Positions 1 to 5,339 of a stretch of DNA of 5,339 nt are shown piece by piece. Below the pieces are notes generated by a model, which had not been told where the DNA came from, made no database searches, and was given only the letters and a program-made list of their open reading frames with translations. The stretch is from an uncultured Pirellula sp. (GTDB lineage: Bacteria; Planctomycetota; Planctomycetia; Pirellulales; Pirellulaceae). A program made the translations under genes and the position numbers. The DNA is taken from NCBI GenBank assembly GCA_903892365.1, contig CAITIF010000744.1, positions 1 to 5,339 of the forward strand, read 5' to 3'. Every line of letters begins with the position of its first letter. Position 1 is the stretch's first letter.

Positions 1-111
1 AAACCTGGACACATCTTCAATCTGGGCCACGGGATTTTGCCCGGTACCCCCGTCGATAATGTGATCGCCTTGGTCGATATGGTTCACGAATTAAGCGATC
101 GACGTAACTAG
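1..111 (+). CDS. hemE: Uroporphyrinogen decarboxylase, C-terminal end (partial)
   Basis: The first base opens an in-frame reading frame of 36 codons ending at TAG (109-111); the rest of the gene lies outside the window. The fragment contains the conserved C-terminal HemE signature [12 protein letters not shown] (residues 6-17 of the fragment), followed by a segment ending LVDMVHEL, which is the usual last helix of the family. HemE is a cytoplasmic enzyme that removes four carboxyl groups from uroporphyrinogen III to give coproporphyrinogen III in heme synthesis. The stop is 23 nt before the OleA-like gene on the same strand, so the two may be co-transcribed; that is inference. Too little of the gene is visible to judge its intactness. 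Confidence 0.93.
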   Translation, partial: KPGHIFNLGHGILPGTPVDNVIALVDMVHELSDRRN

Positions 112-134
112 AGAAGAACGAGCCCTCGTCCAAC

Positions 135-1214
135 ATGCTATTTCAAAACGTCTCCCTTTTGTCGGTCGGCTTCGTTTTACCACCGTTGGTCCTGACGTCG
201 ACCGATATCGAGAATCGCTTGGAGCAAGTTTATTCGCGACTAAAATTGCCTCAAGGACGCTTGGAGGGAATGAGCGGGATTCGAGAGCGACGTTTGTGGG
301 AACCCAATACTCGCATTAGCGATATGAGTGCATTGAGCTGCCATCGAGCTCTCGAAGGAGCGTCCGTTTCAGCCAACGACGTGCAGTGTTTGATTCACGC
401 AAGCGTATGCAGGGAGTTCTTAGAGCCGGCCACCGCATGCCGAGTGCATCATTTGGTTGGCTTGCCTGAAAATGCTTGGGTCTACGACGTTTCTAATGCT
501 TGCCTTGGTGTGATGAATGGGGCTGTACAAATAGCTCAATTGATCGAAAGTGGCGTCATTCAAGCCGGGCTCGTGGTTGGGACCGAGGATTGTCGCGGCT
601 TGTTGGAAGCAACCATCGATCAATTGACGCATGATGCGAACCTAACTCGCCAATCGATCAAGCCCGCATTCGCTTCTTTGACGATCGGTTCAGGTAGCTG
701 TGCATGGCTTCTGGGCGATTCACGAGTCTTCGGGATGCGGGGCAATGGACTTGGGGCTTCCATTCGAGGAGCCGTCGCTGTCGCGCGAACCAAACACCAT
801 GCTCTTTGCCAAAGTGATACCGACGCGGCGGGAAGCAGCATGCAACCTATTATGAACACCGATTCAGAACTGTTGCTGGAAGCAGGGGTGGCTACAGGGG
901 CGACCGCGTTTGAATTGCTACTGCAAGAGCTTTCTTGGAACCGAGATGAAATCGATTCGACGGTTTGCCACCAAGTAGGCTCGGCGCACCGAAAGCGAAT
1001 GCTTGAAACACTTGCGATGCCTGTAGAGAAAGATTTTTCAACCTTTGAAGTGCTAGGGAACACGGGTTCTGTTGCGTTACCTACTGCACTTGGGACAGGG
1101 CTGCAGCGAGATTATTTTCAACCCGGCACTAAGACCGCACTGCTAGGCATTGGGTCTGGATTGAATTCCATCATGATGGGGTTGGAGTTCGGTCGTGTCG
1201 CAGTTCGCGGCTAA
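135..1214 (+). CDS. oleA: OleA-like thiolase-fold acyl-CoA condensing enzyme (KAS III family)
   Basis: This is a 359-residue thiolase-superfamily protein. OleA performs a non-decarboxylative head-to-head Claisen condensation of two long-chain acyl-CoAs to a 2-alkyl-3-keto acid, the first step of long-chain olefin synthesis. The Cys-His-Asn triad is visible: Cys123 in SNACLGVMNG, His279 in VCHQVG and Asn309 in LGNTGS. Glu97 in CREFLEP sits 26 residues before the cysteine. This matches the spacing of the OleA-specific Glu117 and Cys143 in the published Xanthomonas numbering, as recalled, and separates it from ordinary FabH. The N-terminus MLFQNVS and the C-terminal GIGSGLN loop (338-344) also look like OleA, which supports the chosen ATG. 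No clear Shine-Dalgarno site precedes it. It follows hemE by 23 nt, but no oleB, oleC or oleD lies downstream; the next gene is convergent. A divergent KAS III with another substrate is the alternative. Confidence 0.85.
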   Translation: MLFQNVSLLSVGFVLPPLVLTSTDIENRLEQVYSRLKLPQGRLEGMSGIRERRLWEPNTRISDMSALSCHRALEGASVSANDVQCLIHASVCREFLEPATACRVHHLVGLPENAWVYDVSNACLGVMNGAVQIAQLIESGVIQAGLVVGTEDCRGLLEATIDQLTHDANLTRQSIKPAFASLTIGSGSCAWLLGDSRVFGMRGNGLGASIRGAVAVARTKHHALCQSDTDAAGSSMQPIMNTDSELLLEAGVATGATAFELLLQELSWNRDEIDSTVCHQVGSAHRKRMLETLAMPVEKDFSTFEVLGNTGSVALPTALGTGLQRDYFQPGTKTALLGIGSGLNSIMMGLEFGRVAVRG

Positions 1215-1225
1215 TGCCTGAGTTA

Positions 1226-1891
1226 TTATTTCGTGGCTTGCCGCAATACTCCCTCGGGTGACGCTTGCCAGATCTTTCCTGTTTCCAATTCCATGGCAGT
1301 GAGCCAATAACCGCCATAGCAATAAGTGTCGATGCAAACCAAATGAGGCACCTCGAAAATCTCACCTTGGCGGTTGTGCGTGTGGCCAACAACAGCGCGT
1401 TTGCCTGAGATATGAGGGTCGGGAAGGATTTCTGTAATCTTTACCCAACGAAGCATTTCTTTCGGTTGCTCTTCAAGAGGCAATTGGGCATCGTAATTGG
1501 CATGAACCACAAAGTGGGTATCTGTCTCAAAGAAGCTCGGCATTCGCTTCATCAGATCGATGTGGGACTTAGGAACACAATTCAAATCCCCGTTAAAGCC
1601 ATACGATTCCATGGTTTCCACCCCTCCATGATTCAACCAGCCGTACGGTTCCATTCTTCGCTCGAGAACGGCAAGCATCATCTCCTCGTGGTTGCCAAGC
1701 AGAGGAACCAGTTTCAGCTGTTGTTCTAGCTCCAGCAATCGATCGAGCACTCCTTTGGAATCAGGCCCTCGATCAACGTAATCGCCTGCGGTCACAATCG
1801 TATCGGACGATTGCGGTTGGATCGCGTCAAGAAGCGTGTTGAACGCTGCTAGGCAACCGTGGATATCACCGAAAACGATGGTGCGAGACAT
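1226..1891 (-). CDS. PPP-family metallophosphoesterase (serine/threonine-phosphatase-like)
   Basis: The product has 221 residues when started at the ATG at 1891, about the size of phage lambda phosphatase. All PPP motifs are present in order: GDIHG (8-12), GDYVDRG (36-42), GNHE (66-69), VHANYD (129-134) and GHTH (169-172). They supply the expected dinuclear-metal ligands Asp9, His11, Asp37, Asn67, His130 and His170, plus the general acid His68. The family hydrolyses phosphoesters; bacterial members act on phosphoproteins or on dinucleoside polyphosphates, and the substrate here cannot be read from sequence. No signal peptide is seen, so it is likely cytoplasmic. A GTG at 1930 would add 13 residues, but the first motif normally lies very near the N-terminus, so 1891 is preferred. 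Its stop is 11 nt from the stop of the convergent OleA-like gene. It probably has its own promoter within 1892-2000, since a terminator closes the gene upstream. Confidence 0.9.
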   Translation of the reverse strand: MSRTIVFGDIHGCLAAFNTLLDAIQPQSSDTIVTAGDYVDRGPDSKGVLDRLLELEQQLKLVPLLGNHEEMMLAVLERRMEPYGWLNHGGVETMESYGFNGDLNCVPKSHIDLMKRMPSFFETDTHFVVHANYDAQLPLEEQPKEMLRWVKITEILPDPHISGKRAVVGHTHNRQGEIFEVPHLVCIDTYCYGGYWLTAMELETGKIWQASPEGVLRQATK

Positions 1892-2000
1892 AGAAAAACA
1901 AATAGGAGCCAACTTCGAAACCTGATTCACGTCTCATTAAGGATACGTAGACAGAACAGAATCGACTACTGCAAATCGGAACGAGAAAAGCACCGAATAG

Positions 2001-2036
2001 TAAATAAAAAAGGCTGCAAATTTCTTTGCAGCCTTT
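2001..2036 (-). terminator. Intrinsic terminator of the cysteine-rich protein gene
   Basis: A perfect 12-bp inverted repeat (arms 2009-2020 and 2025-2036, core GGCTGC/GCAGCC) encloses a 4-nt loop. Read on the minus strand, the hairpin runs directly into a T-rich stretch (TTTTTTATTT, including the base of the stem). This is a textbook factor-independent terminator for transcription arriving from the minus-strand gene that stops at 2102. No T run follows on the plus strand, so it works in one direction. It separates that gene from the phosphatase gene further along the minus strand. Confidence 0.9.
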
Positions 2037-2101
2037 CGAGGGATTCTCGCACCAAGCGTCGAATCACCACCGATTATTTTGCGTTATTCGGCAAGATCAA
2101 A

Positions 2102-2725
2102 CTAGTTGCATCCGCAGCTTGGAGCAGCTTCGCAACCGCAGCTTGGAGCTGGTGCACATCGCTTCATCGAAGCTAGCTTGCACTTCAGGCCACCGATCAT
2201 GTCCTTGAAGCAATGCTTGCGAGCTGGCTTGCAGCATGTTGGAGCTGGTTCGCAGCAGCTTGGAGCTGGCTTGCAGCAAGCGAACTTAGCCTTGATTCGG
2301 CTCATCATGTCCTTGAGGCAATGCTTGCGAGCTGGTTTGCAGCATGGTGCTGGCTGTTCGCAGCATGTTGGAGCTGCATCGCAGCATACAGGTGCTGGAG
2401 CTGCACAAGGTGCAGGTGCTGCACATGGAGCTGGAGCTGGTGCTGCACATGGTGCTGGTGCATCGCAGCATGTCGGTGCTGGTTCGCAGCACTTCGAGCT
2501 GTGTAGCTTGCTGTGCATGGTTGCAAGCATACCCTTGAGCTTCGAGCCCAAGTGCAACTTTGGACGGCAGACAGGTGCTGCTTCGCAGCATGTTGGAGCT
2601 GGAGCTTCGCAGCAAACAGGTGCTGGTTCACAACAAGCATCCTTTTTGCAGAACAGGCCAGCATTGGCGGTGGACGAGATGGCTGCACAAGCAACGACTG
2701 ACAAAGTAACGATAAATCGACGCAT
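2102..2725 (-). CDS. Secreted Cys/Pro/Ala-rich repeat protein, function unknown
   Basis: The 207-residue product starts with a signal peptide (MRRF, then a hydrophobic run to residue 18, predicted cleavage after Ala-Asn-Ala, residues 20-22). By my count the mature 185 residues contain 35 cysteines, mostly as pairs in units such as CCEPAPTCC. Three basic segments, probably amphipathic helices, interrupt this (about 54-78, 130-149, 166-190); the last two begin with the same KPARKHC. A purely Pro/Ala/Cys stretch spans 88-115 and the C-terminus carries PSCGC twice. The start at 2725 is chosen because GGGAG lies 8 nt upstream and the signal peptide begins there; the frame remains open to 2881 with no such support. 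A strong terminator follows. Planctomycete envelopes are reported to be rich in cystine and proline, so a disulfide-linked wall component or a metal-binding protein is plausible, but this is inference. No catalytic domain is recognisable. Confidence 0.85.
   Translation of the reverse strand: MRRFIVTLSVVACAAISSTANAGLFCKKDACCEPAPVCCEAPAPTCCEAAPVCRPKLHLGSKLKGMLATMHSKLHSSKCCEPAPTCCDAPAPCAAPAPAPCAAPAPCAAPAPVCCDAAPTCCEQPAPCCKPARKHCLKDMMSRIKAKFACCKPAPSCCEPAPTCCKPARKHCFKDMIGGLKCKLASMKRCAPAPSCGCEAAPSCGCN
2196..2346. repeat. Two 43-nt direct repeats within the cysteine-rich gene
   Basis: Copies at 2196-2238 and 2304-2346 differ at two positions and are 108 nt (36 codons) apart. They encode the duplicated segment CKPARKHC(L/F)KDM and mark an internal duplication of a module. 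A 17-nt sequence coding for APTCC occurs identically at 2231-2247, 2360-2376 and 2585-2601. A 14-nt unit (GGTGCTGCACATGG) recurs at 2415-2428 and 2439-2452 inside the Pro/Ala/Cys stretch. All spacings preserve the reading frame. Confidence 0.9.
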
Positions 2726-2733
2726 TTCACTAA

Positions 2734-2738
2734 CTCCC
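2734..2738 (-). promoter_or_regulatory. Ribosome binding site of the cysteine-rich protein gene
   Basis: GGGAG on the minus strand lies 8 nt before the ATG at 2725. It decides the start codon, because the open frame continues upstream to 2881 without another start that has both a Shine-Dalgarno site and a signal peptide behind it. Confidence 0.75.
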
Positions 2739-2750
2739 AAAAAACAAAAA

Positions 2751-2789
2751 GTTTCGTAAACCGCGCCGTTTACATCCTGGTTACGAAAC
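2751..2789. promoter_or_regulatory. Inverted repeat upstream of the cysteine-rich gene (possible operator)
   Basis: GTTTCGTAA (2751-2759) is mirrored exactly by TTACGAAAC (2781-2789). Inside it is a second dyad, GTAAAC (2756-2761) and GTTTAC (2768-2773). The element lies 26 to 64 nt before the start codon, where a promoter, operator or 5' leader hairpin would be expected. No convincing -10/-35 pair was identified around it, so whether it acts as DNA or RNA is open. Confidence 0.4.
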
Positions 2790-3033
2790 CATGAAGGGTT
2801 CCTCCAGTGCCACCAATCCATGATGACTATTGACGCGAAATGTGATGCCCAAGCATTGACATCTCTTCGGTGAAAAGCCAACCTAGACCGAAGATTTTGC
2901 CCAGAACTTTAAGTCAAAGGGCTTCCAACGCAACGACCTTGGCGATTATGCGGGTTGTACCGTTGACTGAGGTCTCGAGAGGAAATCCAATGGCGAAGGC
3001 AAAATAAACACAAACACGTCTTTTACAAATTTC
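2790..3033. other. Intergenic region between two divergent genes
   Basis: This stretch should hold the start signals of the divergent cysteine-rich gene and bioD. The only plus-strand promoter candidate is TTGACT (2963-2968), 17 nt, then TCCAAT (2986-2991). Its -10 lacks the important second-position A, so it is weak. An open frame of 45 codons (GTG at 2870 to TAA at 3007) resembles nothing I recognise and is not called as a gene. No RNA gene or mobile-element end was seen. Confidence 0.5.
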
Positions 3034-3774
3034 ATGCAATCAAGAATGCGAATCCCGGGTGTCATGCTGGTAGGGACCGACACCGAAGTGGGCAAAACTT
3101 TTGTTGCCTGCCGATTGATCGAACAATGGGTACGTCAGGGGACACGTGTGGGGGCCTACAAACCAGTCGCTAGTGGGGCGTTATCGCAAGAGGGCTCCGA
3201 CGCAAACTTACTTTGGCTCGCCAGTGGAAGGCTCGGCACACTGGAGCAAGTCAATCCTCAATCGTTTATGGCGCCATTAGCACCTCCGATGGCTGCCGAA
3301 CTCGAAGGCCGCGAGGTCAACGACGATCGCATTGTTGCTGGCGCCCTTGCTTGGGAAAGTGAATGCGATTTTCTTGTCGTAGAGGGAGCGGGTGGACTGA
3401 TGTCACCCATCAGTTGGAAAATGACCAATGCCAGCTTAGCTCAGAAACTACAGCTCCCGTTAATCCTGGTGGCCTCCAACAAACTAGGAGTTGTCAGTCA
3501 AATCCTGACAACATTGACTGCCGCAAAAGCGCTAGAGTTGCGGATAAAGCATGTGGTTTTAAATGATTCAAGGGCTGCTTCGTCAACGCTGGATCCATCG
3601 CTTTTGTCGCCGCAAGGAGCTGATTTTTCGGTGGGATCAAACTATCGTTTGCTAACGAAGTTTTTAAAAGAGCAATGGCCTGATCCCCCAAAGATCATTC
3701 GCCTAGCCTTCGGTCAGTCCAATATGGAACCTGAAATTCAGATCAAAGAACTCATTGGCAATGATCCGAACTGA
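3034..3774 (+). CDS. bioD: Dethiobiotin synthetase (ATP-dependent)
   Basis: The 246-residue protein matches BioD, which uses ATP and CO2 to close the ureido ring of dethiobiotin from 7,8-diaminopelargonic acid, the penultimate step of biotin synthesis in the cytoplasm. The Walker A loop GTDTEVGKT is at 14-22, the catalytic lysine motif YKPVASG at 42-48 (Lys43), SDA at 55-57, VEGAGG at 116-121 and the nucleotide-contacting LND at 176-178. The substrate-side segment usually read as GxxNHxLLT is altered here to GVVSQILTT (152-160). The final third is divergent, without a clear LGxIP motif, and runs about 20 residues longer than E. coli BioD. The start is uncertain: ATG 3034 has no clear Shine-Dalgarno site, and ATGs at 3046 and 3064 are in frame ahead of Walker A. 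No other biotin gene is in view; the neighbours on both sides are exported Cys-rich proteins on the other strand. Confidence 0.9.
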   Translation: MQSRMRIPGVMLVGTDTEVGKTFVACRLIEQWVRQGTRVGAYKPVASGALSQEGSDANLLWLASGRLGTLEQVNPQSFMAPLAPPMAAELEGREVNDDRIVAGALAWESECDFLVVEGAGGLMSPISWKMTNASLAQKLQLPLILVASNKLGVVSQILTTLTAAKALELRIKHVVLNDSRAASSTLDPSLLSPQGADFSVGSNYRLLTKFLKEQWPDPPKIIRLAFGQSNMEPEIQIKELIGNDPN

Positions 3775-3839
3775 ACCGCGGGTCCTAGCCGCGTTCCCCC
3801 GGCCCGCACCAGAAAACGATTGTCGCAGCATATGCACCC

Positions 3840-3863
3840 GGATTGGATTGAATAATCCTATCC
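3840..3863. terminator. Hairpin between the convergent genes (possible weak terminator)
   Basis: Arms 3840-3849 and 3854-3863 pair over ten positions with one T-T mismatch around a GAAT loop. It lies between the stops of bioD (3774) and the lipoprotein gene (3898). It has no T run on either side, so it is not a canonical intrinsic terminator. It could still protect or end transcripts from either direction. A shorter 5-bp GC-rich stem (3777-3781 with 3789-3793) lies just after the bioD stop. Confidence 0.35.
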
Positions 3864-3897
3864 AGAGCTAGCGACTATACCGGGGAGTCAACGAAGC

Positions 3898-5010
3898 CTA
3901 ACGGCTGCGAGGAACTGCGATTCGACTTACGCGTGGTTCTTCACCTGGATCCGAAGGGCTTGAACTAGATCGTAAAGAAACACGTACGGGAAGTACCTGC
4001 TGATATGCGATTGGCACAACGGATTCGGTGCGATCAGCTTCCTTAGTCTTAGAAGGATTCCCAATTTCTGTTCGGGTTGCATCGCGTTGCGTGTCTGTTA
4101 ACGGTTCGGGCGGATCGATTGTCATTGGTTCGGCAACATTGGGGGAACGCAACCGTAGAGCATTGGGATGAGTCCGACGTGCGCTTGTTAGCTGGATTGA
4201 TTTGGGCTGGGCTGTATCTTCATAGGCAGTGGGGTCGTCTTTGAAAGGATCGACCAGGATGTCTGGAAGAGCGGGGACGGCAGGGGATGCTGAAGGCAAC
4301 TTGGGCGGCTCAACGTTTTCGACAGGGGGCGCCACGGGTTGAGTTAACGTCGGAGATGCTGCAGGCGGCGTCCTAGGTTCGAAGGGAGCACGTACCAAAG
4401 CTGGCTCTTGAATGGGTTTCTTGGTTTCTGGAGGATTCGGTGTAGTCGGCTCTTGGGCCAATGCCTTGGGAAGCTGGTCGCCAATCGCTCCCGATGCTCC
4501 GGGCGTGCTGTTTCGTACCTGAACAGGAGAATGAACCGGTGTTTGATGCGGGAGTGCCGGTATGGAGACAGGCTCGGACGAGCAGGTTTCGCAGCCGCAG
4601 CTTGGTTGGGCAGGGCGGCGAGTATGCGAGTTGATTCTTGCTTCCGCTTGGTGGAAGCACACATCGCATTGGCCAGATTTGACCTTCCGCCGAGACGCTT
4701 CGAAACGATCACCCGCTTCATCTAGTTTCTTAAGAAATTTCTCAGCAAACGACGGCCCACACGCAGGTTTACAGGTTTTGCATGCATTATTGGTCGCTTG
4801 TGGTTGTGCGTGAATGTTGTTTTCGCAACCGCAACTCGGCTCCGAAGGCCGGCTGATCTTGGCATCGCATTGCTCGCAAGGAGGAGCCCCAAGGCAAGCG
4901 GATATAGTGCTCATGAAAATGCAGACGCCTGCACTGACAGAGAGTCCCAGAAGGACTCGAGAAAAGGCGGCCCGATTCATAGTTTTGTGAGTCTTGATGG
5001 CGTTCGGCAT
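3898..5010 (-). CDS. Probable lipoprotein with Cys-motif head and Pro-rich tail, function unknown
   Basis: The product has 370 residues when started at the ATG at 5010. An N-terminal basic region is followed by a hydrophobic segment (19-38) ending ISA-Cys39, which fits a lipobox; cleavage by ordinary signal peptidase after Ala42 is the alternative. Residues 45-143 carry paired cysteines: CEQC (45-48), CGC (60-62), CKTC (77-80), Cys84, CDVC (115-118), CGC (138-140) and Cys143. A charged, probably helical segment lies at 87-112. The motif PSCGCE occurs twice (58-63 and 136-141). From about 147 to the end it is Pro/Ala/Ser/Thr-rich and probably disordered, with no enzyme domain I recognise. The start is chosen for the AAAAGGA site 10 nt upstream; the frame continues to an ATG at 5076, and an ATG at 4980 is also possible. 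It is convergent with bioD. The Cys-motif head could bind metal or form disulfides; this is inference. Confidence 0.8.
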   Translation of the reverse strand: MPNAIKTHKTMNRAAFSRVLLGLSVSAGVCIFMSTISACLGAPPCEQCDAKISRPSEPSCGCENNIHAQPQATNNACKTCKPACGPSFAEKFLKKLDEAGDRFEASRRKVKSGQCDVCFHQAEARINSHTRRPAQPSCGCETCSSEPVSIPALPHQTPVHSPVQVRNSTPGASGAIGDQLPKALAQEPTTPNPPETKKPIQEPALVRAPFEPRTPPAASPTLTQPVAPPVENVEPPKLPSASPAVPALPDILVDPFKDDPTAYEDTAQPKSIQLTSARRTHPNALRLRSPNVAEPMTIDPPEPLTDTQRDATRTEIGNPSKTKEADRTESVVPIAYQQVLPVRVSLRSSSSPSDPGEEPRVSRIAVPRSR

Positions 5011-5020
5011 CGGGGAAACA

Positions 5021-5027
5021 TCCTTTT
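5021..5027 (-). promoter_or_regulatory. Ribosome binding site of the probable lipoprotein gene
   Basis: AAAAGGA on the minus strand ends 10 nt before the ATG at 5010. Neither the upstream ATG at 5076 nor the downstream ATG at 4980 has a comparable site, so this one sets the start. Confidence 0.65.
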
Positions 5028-5339
5028 GCAATGCGTTGAAACGACTCCATTCGGCGGCATTGTTTGAAATGCACATTCGAACAGCTTAACTTCTCGAAAA
5101 GGTTCATCGAACCGTTACAGTCCGAATCCCCAGAGCTTTCGCCAAATCCCGTAGACTCAGCCCCGTTTCCCAGCCCCCCCTATTTTGCCATTCTTCGTTC
5201 ATTCGGTGCCACCCACTGTTAGTTGCATATTCTTGGGGCTGACGTCGTACTGGCAGCCTGATGTTGCTTTCATAGTTTATTCTTCTTGTATACTAGATCC
5301 TGCTGTAGGCTTCCGAAACGAAGCACTGGGGATTCGAGA
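5028..5339. other. Leader region of the lipoprotein gene; no gene seen
   Basis: No coding region with family resemblance was found here. The stretch should contain the minus-strand promoter of the lipoprotein gene, but no clear -35/-10 pair could be picked. A small stem, GGTTC (5101-5105) with GAACC (5109-5113), has a 3-nt loop. Near the right edge the plus strand has TATACT (5289-5294), a good -10 match, with TTGCTT (5264-5269) 19 nt before it. This may be a promoter for a gene beyond the window. Confidence 0.45.
5264..5294 (+). promoter_or_regulatory. Weak candidate promoter pointing out of the window
   Basis: TTGCTT and TATACT are separated by 19 nt, longer than the ideal 17, within an AT-rich patch. 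The -10 matches five of six consensus bases. The downstream gene is not in view, so the call cannot be tested here. Confidence 0.3.

Noticed and set aside
1892..1930. GTG start at 1930 for the phosphatase
   Set aside because: It adds 13 residues before the first PPP motif with no better ribosome site; the ATG at 1891 fits the family better.
2196..2346. CRISPR array suggested by spaced repeats
   Set aside because: Only two copies, separated by coding sequence, and the repeats encode protein modules in frame.
2106..2759. Long plus-strand open frame (217 codons, rich in Gly-Ala-Gln) opposite the cysteine-rich gene, and several other open frames in the same region
   Set aside because: The repeated GCAGC/GGAGCTGG sequence leaves most frames open. 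Only the minus-strand frame 2102-2725 has a ribosome site, a signal peptide and a terminator.
2790..2805. GGAAC on the minus strand as an ECF sigma -35 box
   Set aside because: The only CGT-like -10 partner is too close (about 12 nt).
2796..2813. TGGCAC on the minus strand as a sigma-54 -24 element
   Set aside because: No GC of the -12 element at the required distance.
2726..2881. N-terminal extension of the cysteine-rich protein to 2881
   Set aside because: It would place 52 unrelated residues before a clear signal peptide, with the GGGAG ribosome site and the dyad inside coding sequence.
2870..3007. 45-codon open frame upstream of bioD
   Set aside because: GTG start, no recognisable ribosome site or protein similarity, and a length expected by chance.
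4408..4725. Plus-strand open frame of 105 codons opposite the lipoprotein gene
   Set aside because: It lies inside a supported minus-strand gene and has no family resemblance or ribosome site.
4787..5107. Minus-strand open frame of 106 codons overlapping the lipoprotein N-terminus
   Set aside because: It has no signal peptide or motif; the alternative frame carries the export signal and the Cys motifs behind a good ribosome site.

Overview
The window looks like a piece of a planctomycete chromosome, most likely from the Pirellulaceae (Rhodopirellula/Blastopirellula relatives). This is an inference from the gene content. The strongest hint is a secreted protein built of repeated Cys-Cys/Pro-Ala units, a style common in that phylum. 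An OleA-type thiolase is also known from some planctomycetes. Base composition looks close to half G+C by eye, and gene density is moderate.

Layout, left to right. (1) The last 36 codons of hemE (uroporphyrinogen decarboxylase, plus strand) enter from the left edge. (2) After 23 nt comes an OleA-like thiolase-fold enzyme (135-1214, +), predicted to join two long acyl chains head to head. (3) Convergent to it, only 11 nt away, is a compact PPP-family metallophosphoesterase similar in size to phage lambda phosphatase (1226-1891, -). (4) A strong intrinsic terminator (2001-2036) closes the next minus-strand gene, which encodes a 207-residue secreted protein with about one cysteine in five residues (2102-2725, -). 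(5) A roughly 300-nt gap leads to bioD (dethiobiotin synthetase, 3034-3774, +). (6) Convergent to bioD is a second exported Cys-containing protein, a probable lipoprotein with a Cys-rich head and a long Pro-rich tail (3898-5010, -). (7) The last ~330 nt hold its leader region and no recognisable gene.

The genes do not form one pathway. hemE, oleA and bioD are metabolic (heme, long-chain hydrocarbon or ketone, biotin), and the phosphatase is probably a signalling or housekeeping enzyme. The part worth following up is the pair of exported cysteine-rich proteins on either side of bioD. They differ overall but share the short motif Pro-Ser-Cys-Gly-Cys, twice in each, and both combine cysteine clusters with charged, probably helical segments. 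They are reasonable candidates for disulfide-linked or metal-binding envelope components, but no function can be read from the sequence. No CRISPR array, insertion sequence, tRNA or rRNA was seen.
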